64,000 nt of DNA from Solanum dulcamara (GCF_947179165.1 NC_077247.1:13219501-13283500), one strand, 5' to 3'. Positions 13,001-24,589 are shown, counted from the first letter of the stretch. Numbers and translations: made by a program. Notes: generated by a model not told the origin, from the sequence alone.

Positions 13001-15090
13001 AACACTAGCGGATCTCCTTAACAACTCTTCAGGTGGTTTAGTTGAAAAGTCCTCAAAGCTGGAGATTTCTTGAGGTTCCATTTTTTTGGGCTTGAAAGCT
13101 AATGTAATAGCTACAGTAGGAGGTTCACTACTAGGAATATCAAGGGATGCTAGTTTAACTTGTGTTGGGGCAATGTTGGAGCATGAATACTAAAAAAAAA
13201 TAAATGAAAAGCACAAAAAACAAAAGGTTCAGTATGTATCATGGGTTCATGACTAAAACATAACGTATCAGATTCAATAGTAGTAAACGTATCAGAAACA
13301 TTATGTATATTGAATTAATACATAATTAAAAACTAAATAATCTTAAACTACAATTAATAAGCATTAGATGATATATACATTGATATAAATATATGAATGA
13401 GATTTTATGAAATATATCTCACTGAAAATGCTAGCCATAAAGGTCTCATATTTGGGCTTGACCCCAACAACACGCCAATTAAAAATTTTGGGGATATGAT
13501 TACCCATTCTTACAGCAATATCAGATGGGACTTGAGATGCACATTCATAAATCCATGCATTGAGAGCGTATGACATGCTGAACAAATGATACATCTATTT
13601 GGCAGTAGTAAACTCTTGCCTCATACCTTTTATCAATTTGGAAAATGTAATTTGATCCCATGGGAACTGCTCATATTTTCCATCCTCTACCATTCTAAAA
13701 ACATCAATAGGTATAGGTGAATCACCTAGTTAAGAAAAGATAAATGTGTGGATGAAGTAGAGAATGACCATCTGAATAACGTCTTCGTTATTTTCCCATC
13801 TTTCCATCAAGAAATGTTGTACCACACATTCTTTATTTACACTCGCTTATGCATCGGGGAAGTATTTAGACAACAACCTGACTGAGGGTGAATTCGGGTA
13901 CCAAAATTCATTGATATTATCGGTACATCATAGACCCATCATGATAGAAAATTTCTTTATCAAAAAATGGAGTACGTTACCCTGAATGTGGCGAATGTGC
14001 AATTCATCGAGGTTTTTCTGCTCCAACTTTATAAGTAAAATATATTTGATAATTTGACATTGAAAATTACATTGTGGCATATTTAGATAGTGACCAAAAA
14101 TAATTTTTCTAAATAACTAGATACCTTCTTCACCTATTGATGATTTAAAATTATCAATAAAATTAGAGGTGTAAGCATTGCTGAATCTCAAAGAGTGGGA
14201 AGAGATTTTTTGATGACATACTTCAATCCCTATATTAATAGAACAGTTGAATAAATACGAAAGAGACCTGTGACATTATATATCTGGCTTTATGCAATCA
14301 GAACATAGCATAATACATTAGAATAGATGATACATATCGAACTTATGTATCAAGTACATGACCAATAAAGATACATAGAGAGCTTATGTATATTGATATA
14401 AGACACTTTATTTTGACTACATATACATACAAAAAAATTATGTATAATGAAAGTAAAAGACCTTATGTGTCAATAACAACATAAAAGGAAGAAATTGATG
14501 GATCGTGAACAACGCAACATTCGTAAAACCTTATATATAATGAATAGTATATAATGTATTATGAACATCATAAAAAGCAGTAGACCTTATGTATCATGGA
14601 GAACCTTATGTATTATCATATGGAATGTGTATCAATATTAAAAATACAAGAAATAAAATCTGACACATTATTTAGACTATATCAGATATAGTTAAAAGAT
14701 ATATGATACATTTGGTCTAATGCATTTAGACTGATACATTTATTCGATAATATGAGATCTAAAGAGAAAAATTGCAATATACATTTGAAGAACTCATACC
14801 TTTGGAAGAGTAGGGCATGTTGTAACATTTTCGATTTTCTCCTCTACTTTTTGAGGTGATTGTTGAACTGTAGATTTTGACTTTGCAATTTGAGATTTTG
14901 ATTTTGCATTTAATGTATTAATAACTAAGTGATCGTTGCAATGTTTGGATCTAATCTCGTTATACCCTTCAGCAGAAGAATCACTGACCAGTAAAACAAG
15001 TATTACTTGATTATGGTTTAACTGTATGAGACCAACACTAAAAGATGGAACAGATTCCATATGTATTAGTGAATAAAAGATTAAAATCAA
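10093..15090 (-). pseudogene. DUF1985 plus ULP1-like (C48) protease gene of the MULE, broken
   Basis: ULP1 proteases cut SUMO or related conjugates; the role of the MULE-borne versions is not settled. Minus-strand exons in order: N-terminal exon (15090-14794); DUF1985-type region (about 14200-13430, with HIRHIQGN, ILYFIHTF, YALNAWIYECAS, PKIFNWRVVGVKPK); a basic, Ser-rich linker with a nuclear-signal-like PPKRRK (about 13081-12770); a short coiled-coil-like piece (12710-12590); a linker with EGFGICY (11711-11373); then the protease (11120-10393 and 10320-10093; RHIDVIFYYLRKKSK, LVVVVLRERLIRMYDSSSRSRK, LPTYLQGSGF, VVLAKYLSDE). The catalytic His position is Tyr (codon 10678-10680), the Asp of the YDS motif is kept, and a Cys follows a plausible splice junction (10315-10317). 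Several stops interrupt the exons, so the gene is a pseudogene. Confidence 0.85.
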
Positions 15091-17069
15091 TAAAAAATTA
15101 CAATAGAAATCAATGGATGTTCGAAGGAGATGGAGTTGAAGTGAGATGACAGAGAAGACAGTAATTGAATTACCTTATTTAGAAATTTGAATTTGAGAAA
15201 AACATGGACTATATTTCAAAAATAAACCACTATAAATGGGACTTGAAATTTGGCATAAATTTAGGATAGTTGGGGAGAAGGAAAGGGATGTATAAGTGAG
15301 TTGGAGAGATAAATAAAAAAAATAGGGATTTTTGAGATTTTTACAAATGGTAGGGAATAATAGTAAATATAGATATATAAGGTGTGATGTTAGGAAGTTT
15401 TTTTCTAAAAATAAGCTATCCAACCCAAATTCCATCAACCTCAATATGAGTTCACACATTCCAGCTCAATCTAAAAAAAGGAAAGCAGTAGCCTACATGT
15501 AGGATCAACACGAGCGCTCCAAATTACTTTACCAAAGCTTTTCCTTTCCATACGGCCTCAGAACTCTTCCACACTATCAAAAATAGACTCATAACATCAA
15601 TATGGTCGTTGTGACGTTAAAATTATCGAATTCAGAGATGAGCTAATTTCAGAGTCAAAATTGAGAATTGTGGGACATGCGTCGGGAGTTTTGGAACTAA
15701 CCCTAAAAACAGATCCTAATCATCCCCCTGAACTCATATCCTAAATTGGGACACAATTCGGGGCTTGAAAACTCCACATGTCAGTTCATTCATCAAAACC
15801 AAATTCTAGGCAAATAATAACAAGGGAAGGCTATTTATGCAAAAATCACCAAAACGAAGCCTCAACAGTTGAAACCTACTACACCATGATGTTCCTCAAA
15901 AAAAACCCACAATATCGAACCAAGAATTTCCAAAACCGGATTTAAAAAGCCCAAGAAACCAGTCCTCAAAATTTATCAAAATTCTACTCCAAAAATTCAA
16001 CAAAAACAACAGCTAAAATCATAATTTTTAGCTCAATCAAATTCCCTAAATAAATTTTTGATAGCACCACAACGTTCTCCTTAAAATTTCACGCGAGATA
16101 GGCTTTTGAATTGCTAAAATAGGACCTAAATTGGCCAAGAAATCACTTCTCAAAATTCTCCAAAATTTCACTCTACAAACAACAAAAAATAGTAGCTAAA
16201 ATGTGGAGTTTACCTCAAACAGAGTTCCCAAATCACTTTTTGATTTTTTCAACGTGTTCCTCTCAAAAATCCCTTCAATTTGGACCTTTGAATCACTAAA
16301 GCTGAGCACAGAATGGTGGAAAAATCATTTGTCAAAGTTGGGGGAAATGTTTGGGACAAATTTGGAAATTTCACCTATATATACTACTACCACGTCATCA
16401 TGATTGTGCACCAGATTTAGCTAATAGTGAGTTTTTGGTTTCGATGCTCCAAGCTCATTCAGAGTTGAAAAAATAGAAAGCGTATATGGAATCTGATTGG
16501 AAATGTTATTACAACTCAATGGTAAAGTTGAAATTCCCATCAGAGGCCATTACAATAAAATGTGGGTCCTACCTCTGAATATCAAAATCCACCAAGGGGG
16601 TCAAAATGAACTCAGAAGCCCCAAGAACCAAATGAAAGGCCGTTCTAGACTAAAATCGACATTTTAGAGCTAAAGTGCTATCAAAATTTCCATCCGAGCA
16701 TATTTTCAAAGAATGTTGATCAAAGTCAACCATATGCCAAATTTCGAAGGCAAAAGCGCCAAATGACCCCAAACTCATATCGATTGCCTCCATACATGTG
16801 CTGACCATGCTACTAGCCCAATTTGGCCATTCTAAAGTTGATAAAACTATCAGTGTTCTATTCTGGGATTGTTTTCCTGAAGTTATGATCAAAGTCAATT
16901 TTTCAAGTTATAAAATCTCCAAAATAGGAAACGGGCTTAAACCCCAACGAATGACTCGACGATTGAGCTACCAGGGCCAGCAGGTCATAAATGACCTAGG
17001 TTTACTATGGAAATGCTCAAAACAACAAAATGAAAGCAGAAACATGAAAATGAACCCAGGGTCATTACA

Positions 17070-17074
17070 TGTAG
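17070..17074. repeat. 5-bp target-site duplication TGTAG, right copy
   Basis: Exact partner of 4073-4077. It directly follows the LTR end at 17069 and lies inside the codons of the A1 extra ORF. Confidence 0.88.
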
Positions 17075-18896
17075 CCTTCTCTAGATCATAACACTCCTTC
17101 TTCTTCCTCTTCCTAGCCTCATCCATGTCCTAAGTGTCATAATCATTACGAGGACTTTTTTCTCTTGATACCTCTGAATCATCATCCTCAAACAAATCAA
17201 AAAATCTCGTTGGATGGACAACCTGCATAGTAAATAATATAGGAGCAGGTGTAGCTAAGGATAAGACCTCGGCACATAGTAGTCCAATCTCTGTCTAGAT
17301 GGTAGCGATATCAGCACTTGACGAAGAATGCAACCTCTTATTCACTCTAATCTCAAAAGAATCAATGCGTGCATGACTCTAATGCTCTCGATCTATGAAG
17401 ACAACCTTGAACTTAGCTATTGCACGCTCCTCTAATTCAATGATAACTTTTCGAACCCATTATTTGAGCTACTGAATCAAGTGTCCAAGTTGGACCTCTG
17501 TCTGAGCCTACTATTGCATCAAGGTTTTTAATGCTTCGGCTGAGATAGTGACCAAGCTTTGGGCTGTAGATACAATGTTCTAGTAGATGAGACTACAGAG
17601 ACAGTCACGGCAGCCTCAGATGGCTCGATGGAAGGTGTATTATTATCATAAACAAATGCCAAATTAGCTTAGGCAGGCTGCTGGACATTCTCAAAATCGG
17701 GTAGCCTCATCTCGAGATATGGAGTATGCCGTTGTTCGATAGAATTTGTATTATCTCAAATGATCTCGATATCTTATGTCTTATTCACTTTGATCAGTGG
17801 GTCAACCCTGAAATTAGTGGGACTATGGACTTACGACACAATACATAAACAAGGAAAGGGAAGAGGATTGTGGTGTTCCACCAAATGACCCTTTCATTTA
17901 TCTAGACGGTAATGATCTTGATAAAGTTGACCTCATATCTGGCCATCAAACTAGAACCTATCACAGCTTGATCTGGAGTTAAGTGATTGTCGGCATTGGT
18001 CAGGAAAAGTCGGTATTGAATGATAGCCCACAAAAACTTGGCTGCAAAGTTTTAAAAATCTCTCTTAATTGGAGTTGCGTGTGATACCCAATATGCAACT
18101 ATTCTTTGCTCAGCTATGTAACCCGCAACCCATCTAAGTAGTTCTCCATATTGCACCGGATCCCTCATAGAATTTTTATCCTGCACTATTTTCATCTTGT
18201 GATCAAACTCGGCCGTAGGGCTGCCGGTGGAAAGTTTGGGCCGTAGATAACTTGTTATACCATCTTCTCCAACTAATCAACTGGTTAATCTCAAACTAGT
18301 ATGGTCAACATGATAGGCTATTTCAACACCTTTGCCTTGGATAGGGCGATCTTCTTGATAGTTTCCACATATGATGCATAAAACTCTCTCATCATGGAGT
18401 TATTATAGCCGCCCGGATGCTCTACCATCCACTCACATCTATGACAAAGAAAGAGATCACGGATCTTCGGGACTGCTTCAAGGTAGGTTGTGATGACTCA
18501 TGGATCTTTAGTGATGGGCTGTCTTAATTTTTGGCGATTGTTTTTCTCTTTCCCCATCCGGTAAAATTCAAACATCCCTTCAACACACCATTTTTTAGGT
18601 TTCCCATGGATTTGAAATAGTATGGAAAGTCGCTCGGGCGTTGATTTTCCCTCGGACACTAACCCAGAGGCAGATTAGGCGACCAACTAATCATTGCTCT
18701 CTTTCCCTTCAGCTGAATTCCCTTTGTGATACTGGGAGGATGTGGATGGTGTTACCGTATGAGGAGGAGAAGAGCCTCCACTTGGTTCCGACACTGGAAT
18801 CATTTGTTTGGAGCGATTTGATTTGGGCCGTCGAATGAGCTGTGTCTCAGAGTCAATGGAGTAGTCCTCCTTGGACCCACTGATCTCAGCATTCAT
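17070..18896 (-). pseudogene. A1 extra ORF: 'putative plant transposon protein' (Transposase_32-like), broken
   Basis: The minus strand encodes a protein resembling the plant family often annotated as putative plant transposon protein (Transposase_32). The N-terminus (18896-18690) is low-complexity and Ser-rich. It is followed by a conserved block (about 18620-18320, WCVEGMFEFYRMG, AVPKIRDLF, MMREFYASYV), a second block (about 18190-17850, VRDPVQYGELLRWVAGYI, FLWAIIQYRL, DNHLTPDQAV, LMARYEVNFIKII), and a charged C-terminal helix region (17400-17075, ARKRKKKE). At least six stops and some frame changes interrupt it. It lies downstream of the integrase on the same strand, where Athila-type elements carry their env-like ORF. 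The biochemical role is unknown, and the family name does not prove transposase activity. The start at 18896 is the first Met in the open N-terminal frame; an upstream start is possible. Confidence 0.72.
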
Positions 18897-20403
18897 TGGA
18901 GCATCTCATATCCATTGTTTCAAATTTTATCGGCCTTCTTCTTTGAACTCTTTTTCTTTCTACCACCACGCTTTGGAGTTTGTTTGGGAGGTATTAGTAC
19001 CTATAGAGGTAGAGTTAGAACATATACATAACAAAAAGAATAAAGAAAAGAAAAAATATTACTGGACTCTATTATTTTTGGTTCTACGAGGTGTATACGG
19101 GTCGTAGAAGAGTCTAGGACTCATAGAACCAACTCGTAAAATTAGGCTTGGAAAATCATAGTCATTGAATCTAGTCGACATTGGTCCATAGGATTTGTAA
19201 AAGTTTCTAGGATCGTAAGGTCATTTGTAGACTCCGTTCTATGCCAATTGTGTTTGGATACTTGAATTGTACGAGTTAACCCTACGATTCGTACAAAACT
19301 CTATGACTTTAGGATGTACTCGTACAAGCTAAGTTCCCAAACTCGTAGTTACTGGAAATCTACCTATTATTTTGAAGAGTCTAATTGTTGAGCCGTAGTG
19401 TATTCTATGACTCATAATTAGACTTGTAAATTTTGTTAGTTGTGGAGGTTAAATCACTGATCTTTAGGTCTTATGTACGAGGGGTAACTATGAATAGTAG
19501 ATTTACCTATGATTCTTGAAAACCCTCGATTGGAAAAACTTCAAGTGATCATCACAAAGCTAGCACAACAAAACAAGCTCAATATCCCTCACTTCTTCAA
19601 TTTAACCTAGTTTTAACCCCAAATTAAGTATAATCCAATCTCCCTTAACTCAAAATCAGTTCAAAAATTTAGTTTCAACATCACTCAATGCCCTCATTTC
19701 CTATAAACTGCTGCTTTCATCCCATATTTTTATGAATTCAATCAAAACATATCCTAGATGCATATAACATGGGGAGGTAGACTTACCAGATTGAAGATTT
19801 AATCCTTTGAAATTGTTTTTGAATTGGTATTGTGGGGCGCTTGGGGACTCAATGGAGACCTGGGCTTTGAATGGAGTGGTACTATTGGTGGAAAAAGTGA
19901 TATGAAATGATGAAGATGATGGAGTTTGATGAAGTTTATGAGGAATGGAGTTTTGATACAAGGGTCGTTTGGTGTTTCGAATGATTTTGGAAGAAATTTG
20001 CACATTTTAGCATTTTATTCCTTTTATTTTTGGTCGGGTCAGTTTGGTGTTATATAAGTCTTGAACTTAATCATACTAGTTATGGCTCGTAAAAGTTATT
20101 ATGGGTCGTAAACAATCTTCATAATTAGCCTTGGTAGTTGGAAAAATTTAGAAACATACTTGGGGTCCACGAGTGTAGGCTACAAGTTTTCTATGAGTCA
20201 TAGAGTACACTCGTAGACTTAAAGATGCTTCAAGTCTACTATTTTGAATTCAACATTGAGTTTATGAGCCTTAGAATAATCTACGACCCATAAATATGAC
20301 TCGTATGCCTCTCTAACCCTTTCAGTTTCTAGTATTTGCATGCCGACATGTGCACACACTCATCTTTTGGCCTTTTTTATTTTTGCTTTTTGTGACTCTA
20401 ATT
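18897..20403 (-). other. A1 spacer between integrase and extra ORF, rich in tacgactcgta-like palindromes
   Basis: About 1.5 kb with no convincing gene. From about 19080 to 20310 it is crowded with short words such as gggtcgtaga, actcatagaa, gactcgta and ctcgtaga, many of them near-palindromic variants of ctacgactcgtag. A Ser/Pro-rich frame at 20003-19701 (minus) is open for 100 codons but has no family features I recognise. Near 20497-20525 the word cttgggttgcctcccaag, itself a partial inverted repeat (cttggg/cccaag), lies at the end of the integrase-side sequence. Confidence 0.55.
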
Positions 20404-21873
20404 TTACATGGACCCTAACAAAGTCTCTGCTATCCTAAAAATTAATAAGCGAACATATAAAGAGACAAAAAAATAAAGTAAACAAAAAGAAAAAAAATAG
20501 CTTGGGTTGCCTCCCAAGTAGCGCTTGATTACGTCGCGACACGACACAAATTTTCCTAATGACTCAGACTTCACTAAGCTTCCATGCTTCCACAAATTTG
20601 ATCTCATACTCTATTCCCATATATGCTTTGATCCTTTGACCATTAATTTGAAGTTTTTTCCATCATTATTTTCTAGCTCCACCGCACCATGCTGAAAAAC
20701 TTGACTCACTCGAAGTGGTCCTAACCACTTTGACTTGAGTTTGCTAGGAAATAAATACATCCTTGAATTGAAAAGAAGGACTAAGTCTCTGGGTGCAAAT
20801 TATTTCTTTCAATCTTTTGGTCGTGGTACTTCTTCATTCTCTCTTTGTACAAGGCTGCGCTCTCATATGCATGTAGGCAGAATTCATCAAACTTGTTTAT
20901 TTGATTCATCCTCTACTTTGATGTGGCGTCCCAATCCATGTTCAACTTCTTTAACCCCCACATGGATTTGTATTCCAACTCTACGGGTAGATGAAAAGAT
21001 TTCGCAAAGATAACTTGATAAGGTGACATACCTATAGGAGTGTTAAATGTAGTGCGGTAAGCTTATAGAGTCTCATCAAGCTTCTTTGATTAATATTTTC
21101 TGTTTGCATTCACCGTCTTTGCAAGTATTTAATTGATTTTGCAATTGGAGACCTTGACTTGTCCATTAGATTGTGGATGTTAAGGAGTTGCTACACTATG
21201 TCGAACCCCATAATTCTCAAGTAATTCTTTGAATAATCGATTGCAAAAGTGGGAATCTTCATCACTTATTATTTCCCTTGGTGTACCAAATCTTTCGAAG
21301 ATATTTCTCTTAAGGAAGGTGGTGACACTCCTTTCTTATTTTTTTGGGAAGTAGGACAGCTTCTACCCATTTAGATACATAGTGAACCAAAATAAGGATG
21401 TACTTCATTCCACTCGAACTCACAAAAGGACACATGAGGTCAATTCCCCATACATCGAATAGGTCAATGACTAGAATAAATGTGAGTGGGAGTTCATGTT
21501 TCATTGAAATTCCTCCTTCTCTTTGACAACAATCACAAGACTTGGGGAAATCATGAGCGTCTTGATGAATTATTGGCGAGTAGTACCCACATTGTAGAAT
21601 TTTGTAGGCTGTCCAGATACCACTATGATTATCTACAATGGGCAACGAATGGCATGCCCCCAAAATACTTATCATCTCAACTTTTGGTATGTAGCAACGA
21701 ATAATCCCATCACTACAAACACAAAACAAGTATGGCTCTTCCCAAAATAACTTCTTAACATCGTACATGAACTTGTGGCATTGGTGAACATTCAATTTGA
21801 ACGACACTATATCACTTACCAAGTAGTTAGCAACATCGACAAACCATGGAGTCAAGTCGTGTGATGCTGCCAA
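20404..21873 (-). pseudogene. Integrase of A1 (Athila-type), broken
   Basis: The integrase inserts the reverse-transcribed copy into the genome. From the right: a zinc-binding region (ACHSLPIVDNHSG, then CDCCQREGG, about 21670-21520), then the start of the catalytic core (ELPLTFILVIDLFDVWGIDL, FVSSSGMKYILILVHYVSKWVEAVLLP, 21500-21340). The second conserved Asp and the Glu of the core fall in the more damaged stretch 21330-20900, where I can read only scattered matches. A C-terminal piece at 20607-20404 is open. The zinc-binding motif has lost some expected residues. The order and phrasing fit the Athila lineage. Clearly non-functional. Confidence 0.78.
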
Positions 21874-21876
21874 TAC

Positions 21877-22202
21877 TTATTTATCCAAAACGGTGTAATC
21901 TATCTCAACACCATCTTCCAACTTTGACATTGCCTCTTCTTCAAATCTATAAAGATGGTCAGCAACCTGGTTTTCAGTCCCTTTTTGGTCTCTCACTTCG
22001 AAATCAAACACTTGCACCAATAATATCCAACAAATTAGTCTCGGCATAACGTCCTTCTTTTCAATGAGGCATCTCAATGCTGCATAAACTATGTGTATAA
22101 TAACTTTGGTGCCGAGTAAGTATGATCTAAACTTTTCGAAAGCAAATACTACAGCAAGTAACTCTTCTTCGATCATAGTGTAGTTTTTTTGGGCAATATT
22201 AA
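21877..22202 (-). pseudogene. RNase H fragment of A1
   Basis: Minus-strand reading [31 protein letters not shown] is the retroelement RNase H region following RT; it degrades the RNA strand during reverse transcription. The block ending [20 protein letters not shown] is the usual end of that domain before integrase. The fragment begins abruptly at 22202, where the T3 LTR starts, so RT is missing. Confidence 0.8.
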
Positions 22203-24346
22203 TGTCACGACCCAAACTAGGGCCAAGCCGTGACACGGCGATTGAGATGCGAGGGACCCCAACTAAGCTATCTTAGCATACATTGCATACATAAGTAAAG
22301 AGACATAGTAATATAAGTGGAAGTAAAAGCTCAAGGGAATGGGTCTAAGGGATAGAATCAATCAAGTAATGTCCAAATGGACTACATCGTAATACAGTCT
22401 AAACATGCCGCTAGTCTAGTCTTTGAAGGGGGCATAGAACAAGCTCCTAGCTCACCCGTAAACATAAGAAGAAGTAAAGATAATAGCAATATGAAAAGAA
22501 AGTCATAGCCCTTGATAAGATGAGGACTCACCAATTCTTTGAAATCTAGTCAATTTTAGCCACGAATAGGATGATCGTGAGTATCGTCTATCCCTACATT
22601 ATGAGACAATGTAGGTAAAATATGTGTTAGTACATAGAAGGTACTAAATATTTGAGATATACATGAATAAGTAAAGGAACATGACCAATATGTGATAAGA
22701 TGCATGGACAATCATAATGAACATGAATAAGGCTTAAAAGCATTTGAAAACATATGAAAAATCATGGTCAATGCATATCATAAAACTTCATCATAAAATC
22801 ATAGTTTAACTTTCAACTTGTGTGGGATAAGACCTTTAACCGACATCTTAGACCAAGCGAGCTATAACATGGAATTCGATGGAACCCTCATCTAGATGGG
22901 GGAGGCAGCCTTACCTAGGCATACTCTGTCATGGTACTCAACTCAACTCTATTATGATATGTGTGGATCCACTATCTACGCCATGCAAGTAATCCTATGT
23001 GGGCAACACAGTTTGGAACTTTAGTTTCTTACTAGGATTTCCTTGGGTAACTAACTGTGTTACCGAACCGAACCCCACCAAGACTTCCTCTCGATGCTTA
23101 GTTAATATCCCAACAAAAACACATAAAATATGATCATAACATAATATGAAAATAGAGTAACTACCTATCAACCTATCTATATAAAGGAGTAGCTCATTAA
23201 CCTTAACGATTTATAAGAATTCATAACTTCAGGTAGAATTGTACTTATCACCATCTTTAACATGAGTGTTTGAGAATTGAACTTATCACACCATAATAAC
23301 TTTCTTTGATCATAACTTGATAATCATCATAATTTTATCATTAAAAATCATAATCTCAACTTTAAATCATAAAAACTTCCTCAAAAATCATTCAACTCAT
23401 AATCAACTCATGAAAATCATCCTTAAACCTTAAAATCACAATTGAGATAGCTTTATACATGGGCCTTTATAATTTAACTTAAAATCATGCAATTCATGTC
23501 AAAAAATGCTTTGAATAATCACCGATAACAATTTAAAAATAAAATAAAATAGCCTAATGCAATTCATCAAAATTAGGGTTCATAATCGATTGAAACTTGA
23601 AGGAAACTTAAGGAAAACTTTAGGACTCCATGGGTGAAAGGAACCCAGGGGTCAATCCCTACATACCTTGATTGAAATTACTCAAAATTGAAGAAGAAAC
23701 CTTGGTTAAATCTGAAACCCTAGCTTGAAGAGAAATTCTTGGGAGAATTTAGTTCTTGCCTTAAAAAATTTGGGAGAGTGATTTAGAATGAGGGAAATTT
23801 CAAAGGATTGGGTAGATATAGGGTTGAGATTAGCCATAATTGTGTCTAGGTGCATTGAAATATACATGGGAAATGACAGAAATACCGTTCATTAAAAACT
23901 AGAATTTTGACCTATAGGACAACTCTACGAGTTGTAGAATGGTTAATGAGTCATCAAGACGACTCATCCTGCAGGCATGAGGAAAAGGGATGGATTTCAA
24001 GACTCTGAAGTTTGCAAATGACTCATTTCTATGACTCATCTTCATGATGGAGAATCGTCATTTGGACTCATCCTACATGTTTCAAAGGACGCAAACTTTA
24101 AGGGTCTCTGAACTTTTGGAACGAGTGGTTCTTACGACTCGTCAATAAGATGATGACTCATCCTGTTGAGTCATAGAACCTCTCCTGAATGTAACACTGT
24201 ACAATGTTGAAGGTTTCACTCTATGACTCACTCTTACGAGTCGTAAAAAGCTCTATGAGTCATAGAGTGACTTGTAAATATAAGTCAGTTCAAATTTTTG
24301 AGAATTTTGTCCTTAGTTCAAGCTTTCCAACTTTCGGGGTTTTGAA
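22203..24346 (-). repeat. 3' LTR of T3
   Basis: On the minus strand this LTR ends TTTGGGTCGTGACA at 22203. Its start near 24346 aligns with the T2 LTR start at 59216 through the shared polypurine context. About 2.14 kb long, close to the 2.26 kb of T2. Characteristic blocks: the 'tacctaggcatactc / ggatccact / tcctctcgatgct' part at 22900-23100, the 'gtgaaaggaacccaggggtcaatccctacatacctt' region (23635-23670), and a run of gactcgtc/gagtcat words at 23915-24275. Confidence 0.82.
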
Positions 24347-24361
24347 ATATCTCACCCTTGG
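24347..24361 (-). other. Polypurine tract of T3
   Basis: On the minus strand it reads ccaagggtgagatat, directly upstream of the LTR. It aligns with the T2 tract (59217-59231), with one purine-to-pyrimidine change inside the G run. Confidence 0.65.
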
Positions 24362-24589
24362 GAGAATTTGTCCTCGAATGAGATTAATGTATCATTGAAA
24401 GAAATGTAAAGAGGACTAGCAGCCCAACACGATAGTAATGACACATCGTAATGCATAGAGCCTGAAAATTTCAACTCAACATAAAACATGACTTTAAAAA
24501 TCAACTTTCATGAACATGCACGCATATGAATGACATAGGAGGAATTGAATATGTAAGAGTTAAATTAGCTTGAATGAGAACAACTTACT

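Larger units (their letters stand above)
5660..15470. mobile_element. ULP1-bearing Mutator-like element (KI-MULE/VANDAL-like)
   Basis: Between the two halves of the solo LTR lie a MULE transposase (plus, about 6170-9038) and a convergent DUF1985 plus ULP1/C48 gene (minus, 15090-10093). MULEs that carry ULP1-like genes are an established plant group (Kaonashi or KI-MULEs) and commonly lack long terminal inverted repeats. I likewise see no obvious inverted repeats at the borders. The borders are inferred from where LTR homology stops and are good to perhaps 50 bases. GATACAT/ATGTATC words mark the inside. All genes are broken, so the copy looks non-autonomous now. Confidence 0.82.
4078..17069 (-). 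mobile_element. Solo LTR of the TGTAATGACC family, split by a MULE
   Basis: On the minus strand the LTR begins TGTAATGACCCTGGG at 17069 and ends GTCGTGACA at 4078, flanked by TGTAG on both sides. The two LTR pieces, about 17069-15470 and 5660-4078, add up to roughly 3.2 kb. This is close to the 3.6-kb complete copy at 49378-52977. The beginning parallels 49378-49900 (for example agaatggccaaatt and agtttgggg), and the end parallels 52400-52977 and 46042-46500. No internal retrotransposon sequence is present, so it is a solo LTR. The gap between the pieces is the MULE. Confidence 0.85.
852..22202 (-). mobile_element. Athila-like Ty3/gypsy element A1, 5' half missing, interrupted
   Basis: In minus-strand order the parts are RNase H (22202-21877), integrase (21873-20404), spacer (20403-18897), extra ORF (18896-17070 and 4077-4030), 3' untranslated region, polypurine tract (2365-2349) and 3' LTR (2348-852). 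The order pol, then an extra ORF, then a long untranslated tail, is that of Athila-type elements, and the integrase sequence reads as Athila lineage. The segment 4078-17069 is a later insertion flanked by TGTAG. At 22202/22203 the element is cut inside RNase H by the LTR of T3. RT, protease, gag and 5' LTR are not in the window. Confidence 0.72.

Noticed and set aside
12654..13073. 139-codon plus-strand frame opposite the ULP1 gene linker
   Set aside because: The minus strand at 12707-13081 carries the recognisable linker of the DUF1985-ULP1 gene; the plus frame is its shadow.
19701..20005. Ser/Pro/Thr-rich 100-codon frame in the A1 spacer
   Set aside because: Low-complexity, overlapped by another open frame of similar length, no supporting context; kept only as a note in the spacer entry.
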